The notes beneath the pieces are model-generated. The model ran no database searches and was not told the origin of the DNA. It saw only the letters and a list, made by a program, of their open reading frames with translations. 64,000 bases of DNA, from assembly GCF_017901155.1 (NCBI RefSeq), contig NZ_CP072800.1, forward strand, positions 2,321,283 to 2,385,282. The letters run 5' to 3'. This DNA is from Candidatus Thiothrix anitrata (GTDB lineage: Bacteria > Pseudomonadota > Gammaproteobacteria > Thiotrichales > Thiotrichaceae). The position numbers and the translations under genes are program-made. How positions within the stretch are numbered: the first letter of the stretch is position 1; every line of letters begins with the position of its first letter. Of the stretch, positions 7,619 to 14,053 are shown one piece after another.

Positions 7619-7850
7619 GGTTTCCGCCCACCTGAGCTTGTTCTGGTGCGGCTTTCAGGTGCAGTGCAATCGCGGCTTGGTGGGCTTGCCCCCGCAAACC
7701 GGGCAGCTTTGCGTGTAACAGGGAGTTGACCACATTGCGACTGAAGCCGTTATCACGACACCAGCCTGCAATGGTGATGCCATTGGTGCGGAACCAAGCA
7801 AGCACCTCGTCAGGGGTGCGTAAGGTGTTCGGATGGGGGGATAGGGTCAC
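7611..7850 (-). CDS. BcepMu gp16-like phage DNA-binding protein
   Basis: GTG 7850 is chosen because AGGAGAATAGAC directly precedes it and the same ribosome-binding site serves the gene at 9520. The 79-residue product reads TPDEVLAWFRTNGITIAGWC, then DNGFSRNVVNSLL and LRGQAHQAAIALHLK. This matches my memory of the BcepMu gp16 family (TIGR04111), small helix-turn-helix proteins next to phage repressors. It is the first gene of the leftward operon and is divergent from the XRE repressor across a promoter/operator region. The likely role is Cro-like or early regulation. Confidence 0.7.
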   Translation of the reverse strand: MTLSPHPNTLRTPDEVLAWFRTNGITIAGWCRDNGFSRNVVNSLLHAKLPGLRGQAHQAAIALHLKAAPEQAQVGGNHE

Positions 7851-7975
7851 GTCTATTCTCCTGTTTGAATGTGTGTTGTTGTAGTCAGTATAGTTACCGT
7901 TTGGATACGTAGTCAATAGATGAGCAACCAATCAGATACTAAAATAAACGAAGTTGAAGCTATCGGGCAACGCCT
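7848..7975. repeat. Left arm of 128-bp inverted repeat (control region)
   Basis: The reverse complement of these bases matches 9395-9522 at 122 of 128 positions by hand alignment. The arm covers the leftward GTG start and ribosome-binding site, the intervening promoter/operator region and the first ~18 codons of the repressor at 7920. Weaker similarity continues for about 16 bp past the inner end. The arms enclose the rest of the repressor gene and the toxin-antitoxin module. Confidence 0.9.
7887..7916 (-). promoter_or_regulatory. Leftward operon promoter (sigma-70-like)
   Basis: On the minus strand, TTGACT (7916-7911) and TATACT (7892-7887) are separated by 18 bp, with the GTG start about 37 nt further on. 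The repressor's ATG (7920) lies immediately outside the -35 box, so its operator probably overlaps this promoter. An equivalent promoter is present at 9454-9483. Confidence 0.6.
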
Positions 7976-8255
7976 GCGGGAAGTGCGCGGGGGGATGACT
8001 CAAGCTGAATTTGCTGAAAAGCTGGGTGTTGATCGTCAGACTGTCATGCGTTACGAAACGGGAAAACGTGTTCCTGATGCATTGGTGCTGAAAAGACTAA
8101 TTGAACTGAATGTGAATGCTCATTGGTTACTTACTGGACAACCAGAAAGCAACCAAACGGATACTAATATTGGAGGTGAAAGTCTGAGTGTTCTCAAGGT
8201 CATTAGTGCTGATTTAAACTTGGTTATTGCAAATCTTGAGAAGGGGAAGGGATGA
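7920..8255 (+). CDS. XRE-family transcriptional repressor
   Basis: The 111-residue protein has a helix-turn-helix at about 14-68: IGQRLREVRGGMTQAEFAEK, then VDRQTVMRYETGKRVPD and LVLKRLIEL. This is the lambda-repressor/Cro type fold. The C-terminal part is short, with no peptidase or LexA-like domain. It is divergent from the gp16-like gene and has no clear Shine-Dalgarno sequence, so it may be leaderless or weakly translated. Since both operon promoters lie in duplicated copies of its upstream region, it is the probable master repressor of the element. Its TGA overlaps an ATG that opens an 11-codon frame, the remnant of a once-coupled downstream gene. Confidence 0.8.
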   Translation: MSNQSDTKINEVEAIGQRLREVRGGMTQAEFAEKLGVDRQTVMRYETGKRVPDALVLKRLIELNVNAHWLLTGQPESNQTDTNIGGESLSVLKVISADLNLVIANLEKGKG

Positions 8256-8287
8256 AAAGAATTACTGTAGCTGAATGCTTCAGATAA
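8252..8287 (+). pseudogene. Truncated 11-codon remnant coupled to the repressor
   Basis: The ATG overlaps the repressor stop (GGATGA) in the usual coupling arrangement and the frame reads MKRITVAECFR before TAA. The stop lies where the toxin gene of the opposite strand ends. The simplest reading is that a former second gene was cut when the toxin-antitoxin module arrived. It is too short to identify, and a chance ATGA overlap is possible. Confidence 0.35.
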
Positions 8288-8858
8288 GCTCCTTACGTTG
8301 CTTAAGGAATGCCGCTGTGCGGGGCAACTGTTGACGCAACAATGTATCTAAGAATTCATCGACAGTTCTTGGTGGATTTTTCAAGCTCGCTCTTTGTTGT
8401 CGGGCAGTCAGTAAAATCATTTCGGGGTATAGATTAGTCAGGTGGCTGATAAACTCATCAGGGTGTTGTGCCAAAATACCGAAGGGTTTTAGGTAACTAG
8501 CAGGAAAGTCTTTCAGATTAAACGTGACAATAACTTCTGCTTGCCCCTTAATCGCCGCAGCTAATACATGTCTGTCATTCACATCGGGCAATTCTAAACC
8601 AGCAATAAGTGGTTCATAACCTGATACCAGTGAATCCATAATTGCAGCATTCATCTTACCAGCAGTCATTTCCAAACGTTCACGGGTCAGCTTGGTGTTG
8701 TTCTGTAAAGTGTTGCGTATCCATTCTTCATGAATTTGTTGCGTCCATTTTGCCCGAAATACACCCGTCCACGCCAACCGCACCAGAAAATCACGCAAGG
8801 GTGCTGGATAAAGCACACAGGCATCGTACAAAACTGTAAAATTTTGACCTGAAAGCAT
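8280..8858 (-). CDS. PIN-domain toxin of a type II toxin-antitoxin pair
   Basis: This 192-residue protein has a PIN nuclease fold. The first acidic residue is in VLYDACVLYP (Asp12), acidic residues follow in IHEEW (Glu44/45), then LPDVNDRHVLAAAI (Asp92/Asp95) and VTFNLKDFP (Asn114/Asp117). It matches the PIN_3-like branch, which is longer than classical VapC (about 130 residues). PIN toxins cleave RNA in a Mg-dependent way. Its ATG overlaps the antitoxin's TAA by one base (TAATG), so the antitoxin is translated first. The C-terminal ~60 residues are helical and basic. The substrate RNA cannot be told from the sequence. Confidence 0.8.
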   Translation of the reverse strand: MLSGQNFTVLYDACVLYPAPLRDFLVRLAWTGVFRAKWTQQIHEEWIRNTLQNNTKLTRERLEMTAGKMNAAIMDSLVSGYEPLIAGLELPDVNDRHVLAAAIKGQAEVIVTFNLKDFPASYLKPFGILAQHPDEFISHLTNLYPEMILLTARQQRASLKNPPRTVDEFLDTLLRQQLPRTAAFLKQRKELI

Positions 8859-9304
8859 TAGTAACCCATCTCAAATTCTTGGGCTTCGGCAGTCAACTCA
8901 TCCAGTAGCAGCATATTGGCCTGATCCCGTTTTTGCTTGTACTCCATTAAGTCTTTAAAGAAAACGCGACGACGTACTCCATTCTTATGAAATGGTATTT
9001 CCCCAGCTTCCATCAACTTTACTAAATAGGGACGTGAAACATTTAAGATGTTAGCTGCTTCTTGGGTGGTCAATTCTTTGTGGATCGGAATGAGAGATAC
9101 GGCATCACCTCGCGCCATTGCATCCAAAATGTCCACCAACAAGCGAATCGCTTTTACGGGAACTTGCAGCAGTTCATTGCCGTTATGAAGGCGTAAACAA
9201 GCACTTTCTCCTTTGCCAATGCAAGCAGCCAACAAACGGCTGCTCTCAACAGCAAGCTCGGTATCTTCTTGCGTCGGGACTTGATAACTGACTAAGGCAG
9301 GCAT
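8858..9304 (-). CDS. Antitoxin with excisionase-type helix-turn-helix
   Basis: The 148-residue protein has a MerR/excisionase-type DNA-binding domain at about 78-122 (LTTQEAANILNVSRPYLVKL, then GEIPFHKNGVRRRVFF). The N-terminal part has helices of unknown role and the acidic C-terminus (AQEFEMGY) is probably the toxin-binding end. It precedes the PIN toxin and overlaps it by one base, the standard order for a type II pair. A TATAAT-like -10 lies on the minus strand at 9344-9339, among repeated CGTTT/CGTTC motifs that could be its autoregulatory operator. A role in excision is unlikely given the operon structure. Confidence 0.75.
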   Translation of the reverse strand: MPALVSYQVPTQEDTELAVESSRLLAACIGKGESACLRLHNGNELLQVPVKAIRLLVDILDAMARGDAVSLIPIHKELTTQEAANILNVSRPYLVKLMEAGEIPFHKNGVRRRVFFKDLMEYKQKRDQANMLLLDELTAEAQEFEMGY

Positions 9305-9375
9305 TTCTGAAAACTCCTTTGGCTAACATCGTGCATTCATTATAGCAGTAAACGAAACGAACGAAATAATAAGTT

Positions 9376-9450
9376 CTACCAAATCACCTCCCAAAGGCGT
9401 TGCCCGATAGCTTCAACTTCGTTTATTTTAGTATCCGGTTGGTTGCTCAT
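9376..9450 (-). pseudogene. Truncated second copy of the repressor start
   Basis: In the right arm of the inverted repeat the repressor start is repeated on the minus strand: ATG 9450, then MSNQPDTKINEVEAIGQRLW and a stop at codon 25. The first 19 residues match the intact repressor except Ser5 to Pro; beyond that the sequence decays. It is a duplication scar with no helix-turn-helix left. Confidence 0.75.
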
Positions 9451-9522
9451 CTATTGACTATGTATCCAAATGGTAACTATACTAACCACAACAACACACA
9501 TTCAAACAGGAGAATAGACGTG
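9395..9522. repeat. Right arm of 128-bp inverted repeat (control region)
   Basis: This is the inverted partner of 7848-7975, with 6 mismatches in 128 bases. It supplies the rightward operon with a promoter, ribosome-binding site (AGGAG) and GTG start identical in layout to those of the leftward operon. The identity stops exactly at the shared GTG codon, so two different genes have been placed behind the same expression signal. Confidence 0.9.
9454..9483 (+). promoter_or_regulatory. Rightward operon promoter (sigma-70-like)
   Basis: TTGACT (9454-9459) and TATACT (9478-9483) are separated by 18 bp, mirroring the leftward promoter. Three of the six mismatches between the repeat arms fall in or near this spacer and -10 (for example C to T twice within the spacer), so the two promoters may differ slightly in repressor affinity. 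Confidence 0.6.
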
Positions 9523-9732
9523 GACGACGACACTCTTTCCTTGGTGAAAATTGCACAAGAGATTTGCAATCGCGGAACGAATCCCCGCCAAGCTACCGTG
9601 CATCTGCTGGATGCAGCTAACGCCATTCCCGCGTTGGCCTTTTTAAAACAGGCCGATCAGGAACAAGCCATTACCGAATTAGCGCGTCGCTTCAGTGGCT
9701 ATGCCACCAAACCGTGGGAGTCAGTGCAATGA
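9520..9732 (+). CDS. Small protein of the rightward operon, unknown (70 aa)
   Basis: GTG 9520 is used because AGGAG lies at the right distance and the same signal starts the gp16-like gene; the open frame extends upstream only because it crosses the repeat arm. The product (starting with VDDDTLSLVKIAQEICNRGT) is acidic and helical with no known motif. It ends in an ATGA overlap with the next gene. The gene is first in the early-type operon under repressor control. Confidence 0.5.
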   Translation: MDDDTLSLVKIAQEICNRGTNPRQATVHLLDAANAIPALAFLKQADQEQAITELARRFSGYATKPWESVQ

Positions 9733-10151
9733 ACATCGCCACTCACACCGAACAAGAAGCCAAACAAAAGCTCTGCCCCAAAATGATGGTACAGGATGAA
9801 TGTAGGGGCAGTCGCTGCATGGCGTGGCAGTGGGTAACATTTGAACGCTTGGCTTGTGGAACCGGATTACTACCTCACCATGCAGAATTTGTATTTGAGG
9901 GATACCGTGAAAATGATCAACACGAAATGCCTAGCCTTGATGCAGCCAATTTTTACCAACCCCTTGGTGAAGGCTGGCAGTTCCGTGCATTTGAAGTCGG
10001 TGACGATGGCTGGGAAGCACACTGGGAACGTGATGCTGACTCGGAACGCAAGGGCTATTGTTCAATGCTGCCTCATCCACTGGCAGTCATGGAAATGCTC
10101 AAAGCAGTTGTTACAGCTATTGATAATTCAACCAAGCAGGGGAGGGAATAG
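9729..10151 (+). CDS. Phage-type small Cys-containing protein, unknown (140 aa)
   Basis: The start overlaps the previous stop (ATGA). The N-terminal third contains QKLCPKMMVQDECRGSRCMA, a spaced Cys set that could bind zinc and resembles small conserved proteins of prophages in gammaproteobacteria. The centre is rich in Trp, Glu and Asp, and near the C-terminus GYCSMLPHPLAVMEML adds a further Cys. No enzyme motif is seen. The next gene begins 3 nt after the stop. Confidence 0.55.
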   Translation: MNIATHTEQEAKQKLCPKMMVQDECRGSRCMAWQWVTFERLACGTGLLPHHAEFVFEGYRENDQHEMPSLDAANFYQPLGEGWQFRAFEVGDDGWEAHWERDADSERKGYCSMLPHPLAVMEMLKAVVTAIDNSTKQGRE

Positions 10152-10153
10152 GC

Positions 10154-10447
10154 ATGACAAAACGCACCTTACGTGAAATTCATCGTGAGCATTTAGGCGC
10201 GGCACGTGGTTTACGCCATCACTGGAAACAATCACTGGAACAAGATGGCTTAACCACTGATGCAGAATTGCGTGATCTACGCATTGAAGCCATTAGTGCC
10301 AGTCATTATTGGCTCAATGCGGCCACAGAAGCTCGTCGTCAAATCACCTACCAGCGCAAATACGGCAATAACACCCTGAATGGCTTTCAATTTGTTACCA
10401 CCTCCTTTCAGCAATACAACCCAGTACCGCCAAAACTTCGTATTTAA
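10154..10447 (+). CDS. Small basic protein, unknown (97 aa)
   Basis: A GGAGGG-like ribosome-binding site lies inside the end of the preceding gene. The product begins MTKRTLREIHREHLGAARGL and is basic and helical over its first 60 residues, then becomes Gln/Asn/Pro-rich. No domain is recognised. It is supported by operon position and the ribosome-binding site. It is followed by a 130-bp non-coding gap before the replication-like gene. Confidence 0.5.
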   Translation: MTKRTLREIHREHLGAARGLRHHWKQSLEQDGLTTDAELRDLRIEAISASHYWLNAATEARRQITYQRKYGNNTLNGFQFVTTSFQQYNPVPPKLRI

Positions 10448-10484
10448 CGCAGAACCAGATACTCACACTCTCACATTCACCGTA

Positions 10485-10514
10485 CCCATAAGACTGTGTT
10501 TTCAGCCTTACGGG
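10485..10514. other. Imperfect hairpin between operon genes
   Basis: CCCATAAGACTG (10485-10496) and CAGCCTTACGGG (10503-10514) can pair at 10 of 12 positions around a 6-nt loop. No T-run follows, so it is not a standard terminator. It could be a partial transcription stop, an RNA processing site or part of a replication origin just ahead of the replication-like gene. The rest of the 131-bp gap shows nothing else recognisable except an AAGGAG ribosome-binding site at its end. Confidence 0.3.
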
Positions 10515-10581
10515 CAGGTTTTGCCAACTAACAAATACGCGCAAGTACGCGGCGAACGGATCAATTTACAAGGAGACAATG

Positions 10582-11745
10582 ATGCGTATGGTTCCACTAC
10601 TGAAAGCCATCATTGATGCGGATTTCAGTAAATCCAATTTAACAATGAGCCTCACACTGCTGATGCAATTAGCGGGATACGGTAAGACAGAAGACGACCT
10701 TTCCGATTCACGCCTAGAGCAATTATCAGGATTGCGGCGTGATCGTGCGCGTGCAGCGGTTCGGGAAGTCATGGCAACGGGCTTATTTGAAAGCGCAGGG
10801 AAGGGCAGATTCGGAACAATTTACCGTATCCCCAAACACTTCCTCAGCACTCAAGGAAAGGCAGGATTTCAAATCCGCCAAGGAGCCAGTGAAACGGATG
10901 CCTATCTCGCCACTGATGACGCAGAAGAAACAAACGCCAACACTCGTATTGACCCCGGTTCCGATACGCTAGACGCGCTGACTGCCTTGAAATCCCACTA
11001 CCAACAATTGTTAGATGCCCATCAAACACTGGTCGAATCTCACCGCAATTTAGTGATAGCCAACCAACATTTGGTCGAAACCAACCAGCTATTGGTCAAA
11101 ACCTTCCTCCATTTCGGTAATAATAACCACACACTGGGTGAGTCTTTACCCCCAAATGGGGTGGACTCCAACCCAGTATTGGTAACAGACAATAAAAAAC
11201 CATTACACACTAAAACCTTTACACCTAATCCCCCTACAGTCCCCCAATCATGCCCACACACCGATGAAGTCAGTCAGGTGGATGACAGTATCAGCGGTAT
11301 AACGTCACATCATGGCTTAAGCCAAGTAGCACTACGCTACCCTGATGAACTATCAACAGAAGAACGCGCTCAAGCACCGAGCAAACTTGATGGCCTACAT
11401 CCTGTGATCGCCCAAGAAGTACTCGACGTACTCGCAGCGAAAATAGCGCATGGAGAAGTAAAAAAATCGACTATCGGCTTATTGGTTTGGTTAGCCAACA
11501 GTGCCCGCTCCGGCACGTTCGACCGCACTCCTGCATTGGAATGGCGCAAGCAACAGCAAGAACAGCAGGGAAGGCAGGCTAAAGTAACCGTGACCGAGTT
11601 GAATAACCTTGCCAACGAGATCAAAGCTTTGCAGATGATTTACAAGGCCGGTGGGATAGAGAACCCTGTCTCATTGGAAGTCATCAACGCCAAGAAAGCA
11701 GCGTATTTCCAAAAGCTTGAAGCTCACAAGGATGCACCGGGGTAG
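10582..11745 (+). CDS. Winged-helix replication-protein-like gene of the element
   Basis: AGGAG lies 6 nt before ATG 10582; ATG 10579 is the alternative. The 387-residue product opens with a winged-helix-like domain (about 1-90: LSDSRLEQLSGLRRDRARAA, then GRFGTIYRIPKHFL), similar in layout to phage replication protein O or helix-turn-helix replication initiators. The middle (about 130-165) has heptad-like repeats of LVESHRNLVIANQHLVETNQ type, probably a coiled coil. A Pro/Thr-rich linker and a C-terminal helical domain (about 265-387) follow. It is the last gene before the tRNA-proximal boundary. The role in replication initiation or regulation is inferred; no nicking or polymerase motif is present. 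Confidence 0.5.
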   Translation: MRMVPLLKAIIDADFSKSNLTMSLTLLMQLAGYGKTEDDLSDSRLEQLSGLRRDRARAAVREVMATGLFESAGKGRFGTIYRIPKHFLSTQGKAGFQIRQGASETDAYLATDDAEETNANTRIDPGSDTLDALTALKSHYQQLLDAHQTLVESHRNLVIANQHLVETNQLLVKTFLHFGNNNHTLGESLPPNGVDSNPVLVTDNKKPLHTKTFTPNPPTVPQSCPHTDEVSQVDDSISGITSHHGLSQVALRYPDELSTEERAQAPSKLDGLHPVIAQEVLDVLAAKIAHGEVKKSTIGLLVWLANSARSGTFDRTPALEWRKQQQEQQGRQAKVTVTELNNLANEIKALQMIYKAGGIENPVSLEVINAKKAAYFQKLEAHKDAPG

Positions 11746-11920
11746 GGGATACTTAAACCGATGGGTATCATTGTGACTCAGTGACATAGACAGTGGTAGG
11801 TGAAGAAATGTGTTGTCATTTTGCAATGTTTTATTTGAACGAGATCTGGTGAAAATGCCCTGAACAAGAGCATACTACTGGCAGAGGAAAACCTCTATCA
11901 GAGCAGCACTGAAGAAAAAA

Positions 11921-11939
11921 GGTAGCATATTGGTAGCAT
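11921..11939. repeat. Direct GGTAGCAT repeat near tRNA (possible recombinase arm site)
   Basis: GGTAGCAT occurs at 11921-11928 and again at 11932-11939, an 11-bp period. Short direct repeats one helical turn apart beside a tRNA 3' end resemble arm-type sites of tyrosine recombinases. The surrounding 11746-12006 gap has no gene; it also contains a 5-bp AGAGG/CCTCT hairpin near 11883 and the longer hairpin at 11956. Confidence 0.35.
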
Positions 11940-11955
11940 CGTCAAAAAGATAGCG

Positions 11956-11991
11956 AACAAGGATTTGAGGTTTTATACACAAATCCTTGTT
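11956..11991 (-). terminator. 12-bp hairpin downstream of tRNA-Ile2
   Basis: AACAAGGATTTG (11956-11967) pairs perfectly with CAAATCCTTGTT (11980-11991) across a 12-nt loop. On the minus strand it lies 15 nt past the tRNA 3' end, with a T-run about ten bases beyond. It may end the rpoD-tRNA transcript; it could also belong to an attachment site. Confidence 0.5.
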
Positions 11992-12006
11992 TCTAAAGGA
12001 GAAAAA

Positions 12007-12082
12007 TGGTGGGCCCACACAGACTCGAACTGTGAACCAAAGGATTATGAGTCCTCTGCGCTAACCATTGCGCCATAGGCCC
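12007..12082 (-). tRNA. ileX: tRNA-Ile (anticodon CAU, lysidine-modified type)
   Basis: The 76-nt minus-strand gene includes an encoded CCA end. The acceptor stem GGGCCTA pairs with TGGGCCC (one wobble), the T arm contains GTTCGAGTC, and the anticodon arm reads GACTCATAATC. The CAT anticodon in this arm context is the signature of the minor isoleucine tRNA, whose C34 is changed to lysidine by TilS so that it reads AUA; an elongator tRNA-Met is less likely. It starts 13 nt after rpoD and may be co-transcribed with it. Its 3' end faces the accessory element, a common integration target. Confidence 0.85.
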
Positions 12083-12095
12083 TGTAAAGAAAGTT

Positions 12096-13976
12096 TTAGT
12101 TAGTTGGCAACTGACCGGGGTCATATTCCAAGAAGCTGCGAAGCATATCCGAACGACTCGGATGGCGCAACTTGCGCAGAGCTTTCGCTTCAATCTGGCG
12201 AATACGTTCACGTGTTACATCGAATTGCTTACCGACTTCTTCTAGTGTGTGGTCGGTGTTCATGTCAATACCGAAGCGCATCCTTAACACTTTGGCTTCC
12301 CGTGAAGTTAGGCTAGATAGCACATCGCGAGTGATTTCCGATAAACTGGAAGTGGTTGCTGATTCAATGGGCGACAAAATATTGCCGTCTTCAATGAAGT
12401 CGCCTAAGTGTGAATCTTCGTCGTCACCAATCGGCGTTTCCATTGAAATGGGTTCTTTGGCGATTTTCAGGACTTTGCGGATTTTATCTTCCGGCATGTC
12501 CATTGCTTCAGCCAATTCTTCCGGTGTCGCCTCGCGCCCCATCTCCTGTAACAAGCGACGCGAAATGCGGTTGAGCTTGTTAATGGTTTCGATCATGTGA
12601 ACCGGGATGCGGATAGTCCGCGCCTGATCTGCAATTGAGCGAGTGATGGCTTGGCGAATCCACCAAGTTGCGTAAGTTGAGAATTTGTACCCACGACGGT
12701 ACTCAAACTTATCAACGGCTTTCATCAAGCCAATGTTGCCTTCTTGAATCAAATCTAAGAATTGCAAGCCGCGATTGGTATATTTTTTTGCGATTGAAAT
12801 AACTAAGCGAAGGTTTGCTTCTACCATTTCTTTTTTGGCACGTCGCGCCTTTGCCTCGCCCACCGACATGTTACGATTAATGTCTTTGATTTGGGGAATG
12901 CTTAAGTTACATTCATGCTCAATTTCAACTAACTGACGCTGAGCTTCCTGAATTTTTGGTAGTAAATTCAGCAGGCGAGTGTGATCACCGCGTTTGCTGT
13001 TGCAGTAATGGGTGAGCCATTCCAAATCGGTTTCGTTTTGGGGGAAGCTCTCAATGAACCCTTGACGCTCCATGCCGCCTTTTTGCACGCATAATTTCAT
13101 GATGTGACGTTCATTTTGGCGAATACGGTCAACAATTTCGTTGAGTTGTACCGTCAACTGGTCAATGACTGGCTGTGCTAGACGGAATTCCATGAACTTC
13201 ATCGCCAGTGCATCACGTGCTACGGTGTACGCTTGGGAATCCTTATTGCTGCAAGCGGTTTTCGCCGTTTCGTAAAGTTCACGTAATTCGGCAAATTTAA
13301 TGCGTGCTTCTTCAGGGTCAGGTCCCGTATCAACGGGGTCGGCTACGTCGTCTTCATCTTCGTCAACAGTAGCATCATCATCAGTCTCTGTTTTGGCGGC
13401 ATCTAAGCTATTGTCATCAGCAACTACTACAGGAGGGAATGCAGCAGTTAAATCTTCATCGGGGTTAACAAAACCATTAATGACATCAGTTAAACGGACT
13501 TCTTCCGAGTCAATTTTGTCAGCTTTTTCCAGCAATACTTCGGTTGACGCAGGATATTGCGCCAATGCCCGCAGGATTTCATTCAAGCCTTCCTCAATAC
13601 GGATAGCAATTTGAATTTCACCCTCGCGAGTCAATAACTCCACTGTACCCATTTCGCGCATGTACATCCGCACTGGGTCAGTGGTACGTCCAAAGTCACC
13701 GTCCACGTTGGCTAATGCAGCGGCTGCTTCTTCAGCAGCCTCGTCATCAGCTTGTACTGCCTCGTCGTTCAATAACAGCGAATCAGCATCCGGGGCATGT
13801 TCATAGACAGTAATGCCCATATCGTTGATCATTGCAACGATGTCTTCAATCTGTTCCGGGTCAACAATCGTATCTGGAAGGTGGTCGTTAACCTCGGCAT
13901 AGGTCAGGTAGCCTTGCTCCTTACCTTTGGCAATCAGCTCTTTTAGACCGGATTGCTGCTGCTCTTCTTGACTCAT
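12096..13976 (-). CDS. rpoD: RNA polymerase sigma factor RpoD (sigma-70)
   Basis: The primary sigma factor directs RNA polymerase to housekeeping promoters. The 626-residue length is normal. Region 1.1 lies at the N-terminus, followed by an acidic insert (many Asp/Glu around 195-215). [16 protein letters not shown] marks region 1.2, [20 protein letters not shown] with [14 protein letters not shown] regions 2.3-2.4, and [20 protein letters not shown] region 4.2. It follows dnaG by about 77 bp on the same strand, part of the classical macromolecular-synthesis cluster but without rpsU in view. The gap holds a TATAAT-like sequence at 14013-14008 (minus strand) that could be an internal promoter. 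Confidence 0.97.
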   Translation of the reverse strand: MSQEEQQQSGLKELIAKGKEQGYLTYAEVNDHLPDTIVDPEQIEDIVAMINDMGITVYEHAPDADSLLLNDEAVQADDEAAEEAAAALANVDGDFGRTTDPVRMYMREMGTVELLTREGEIQIAIRIEEGLNEILRALAQYPASTEVLLEKADKIDSEEVRLTDVINGFVNPDEDLTAAFPPVVVADDNSLDAAKTETDDDATVDEDEDDVADPVDTGPDPEEARIKFAELRELYETAKTACSNKDSQAYTVARDALAMKFMEFRLAQPVIDQLTVQLNEIVDRIRQNERHIMKLCVQKGGMERQGFIESFPQNETDLEWLTHYCNSKRGDHTRLLNLLPKIQEAQRQLVEIEHECNLSIPQIKDINRNMSVGEAKARRAKKEMVEANLRLVISIAKKYTNRGLQFLDLIQEGNIGLMKAVDKFEYRRGYKFSTYATWWIRQAITRSIADQARTIRIPVHMIETINKLNRISRRLLQEMGREATPEELAEAMDMPEDKIRKVLKIAKEPISMETPIGDDEDSHLGDFIEDGNILSPIESATTSSLSEITRDVLSSLTSREAKVLRMRFGIDMNTDHTLEEVGKQFDVTRERIRQIEAKALRKLRHPSRSDMLRSFLEYDPGQLPTN

Positions 13977-14053
13977 GCCCTAAAACTCTCTGGAAAAAAG
14001 GTCGGTAATTATATCATACAATCTGCAATGTCATCCGCTGTTTTTCACTACCG

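Noticed and set aside
9400-9519. Upstream extension of the 9520 gene (a Met-start form reading through the repeat arm)
   Set aside because: The extension crosses the promoter and ribosome-binding site and simply mirrors the non-coding leader of the gp16-like gene; GTG 9520 with AGGAG is the better start.
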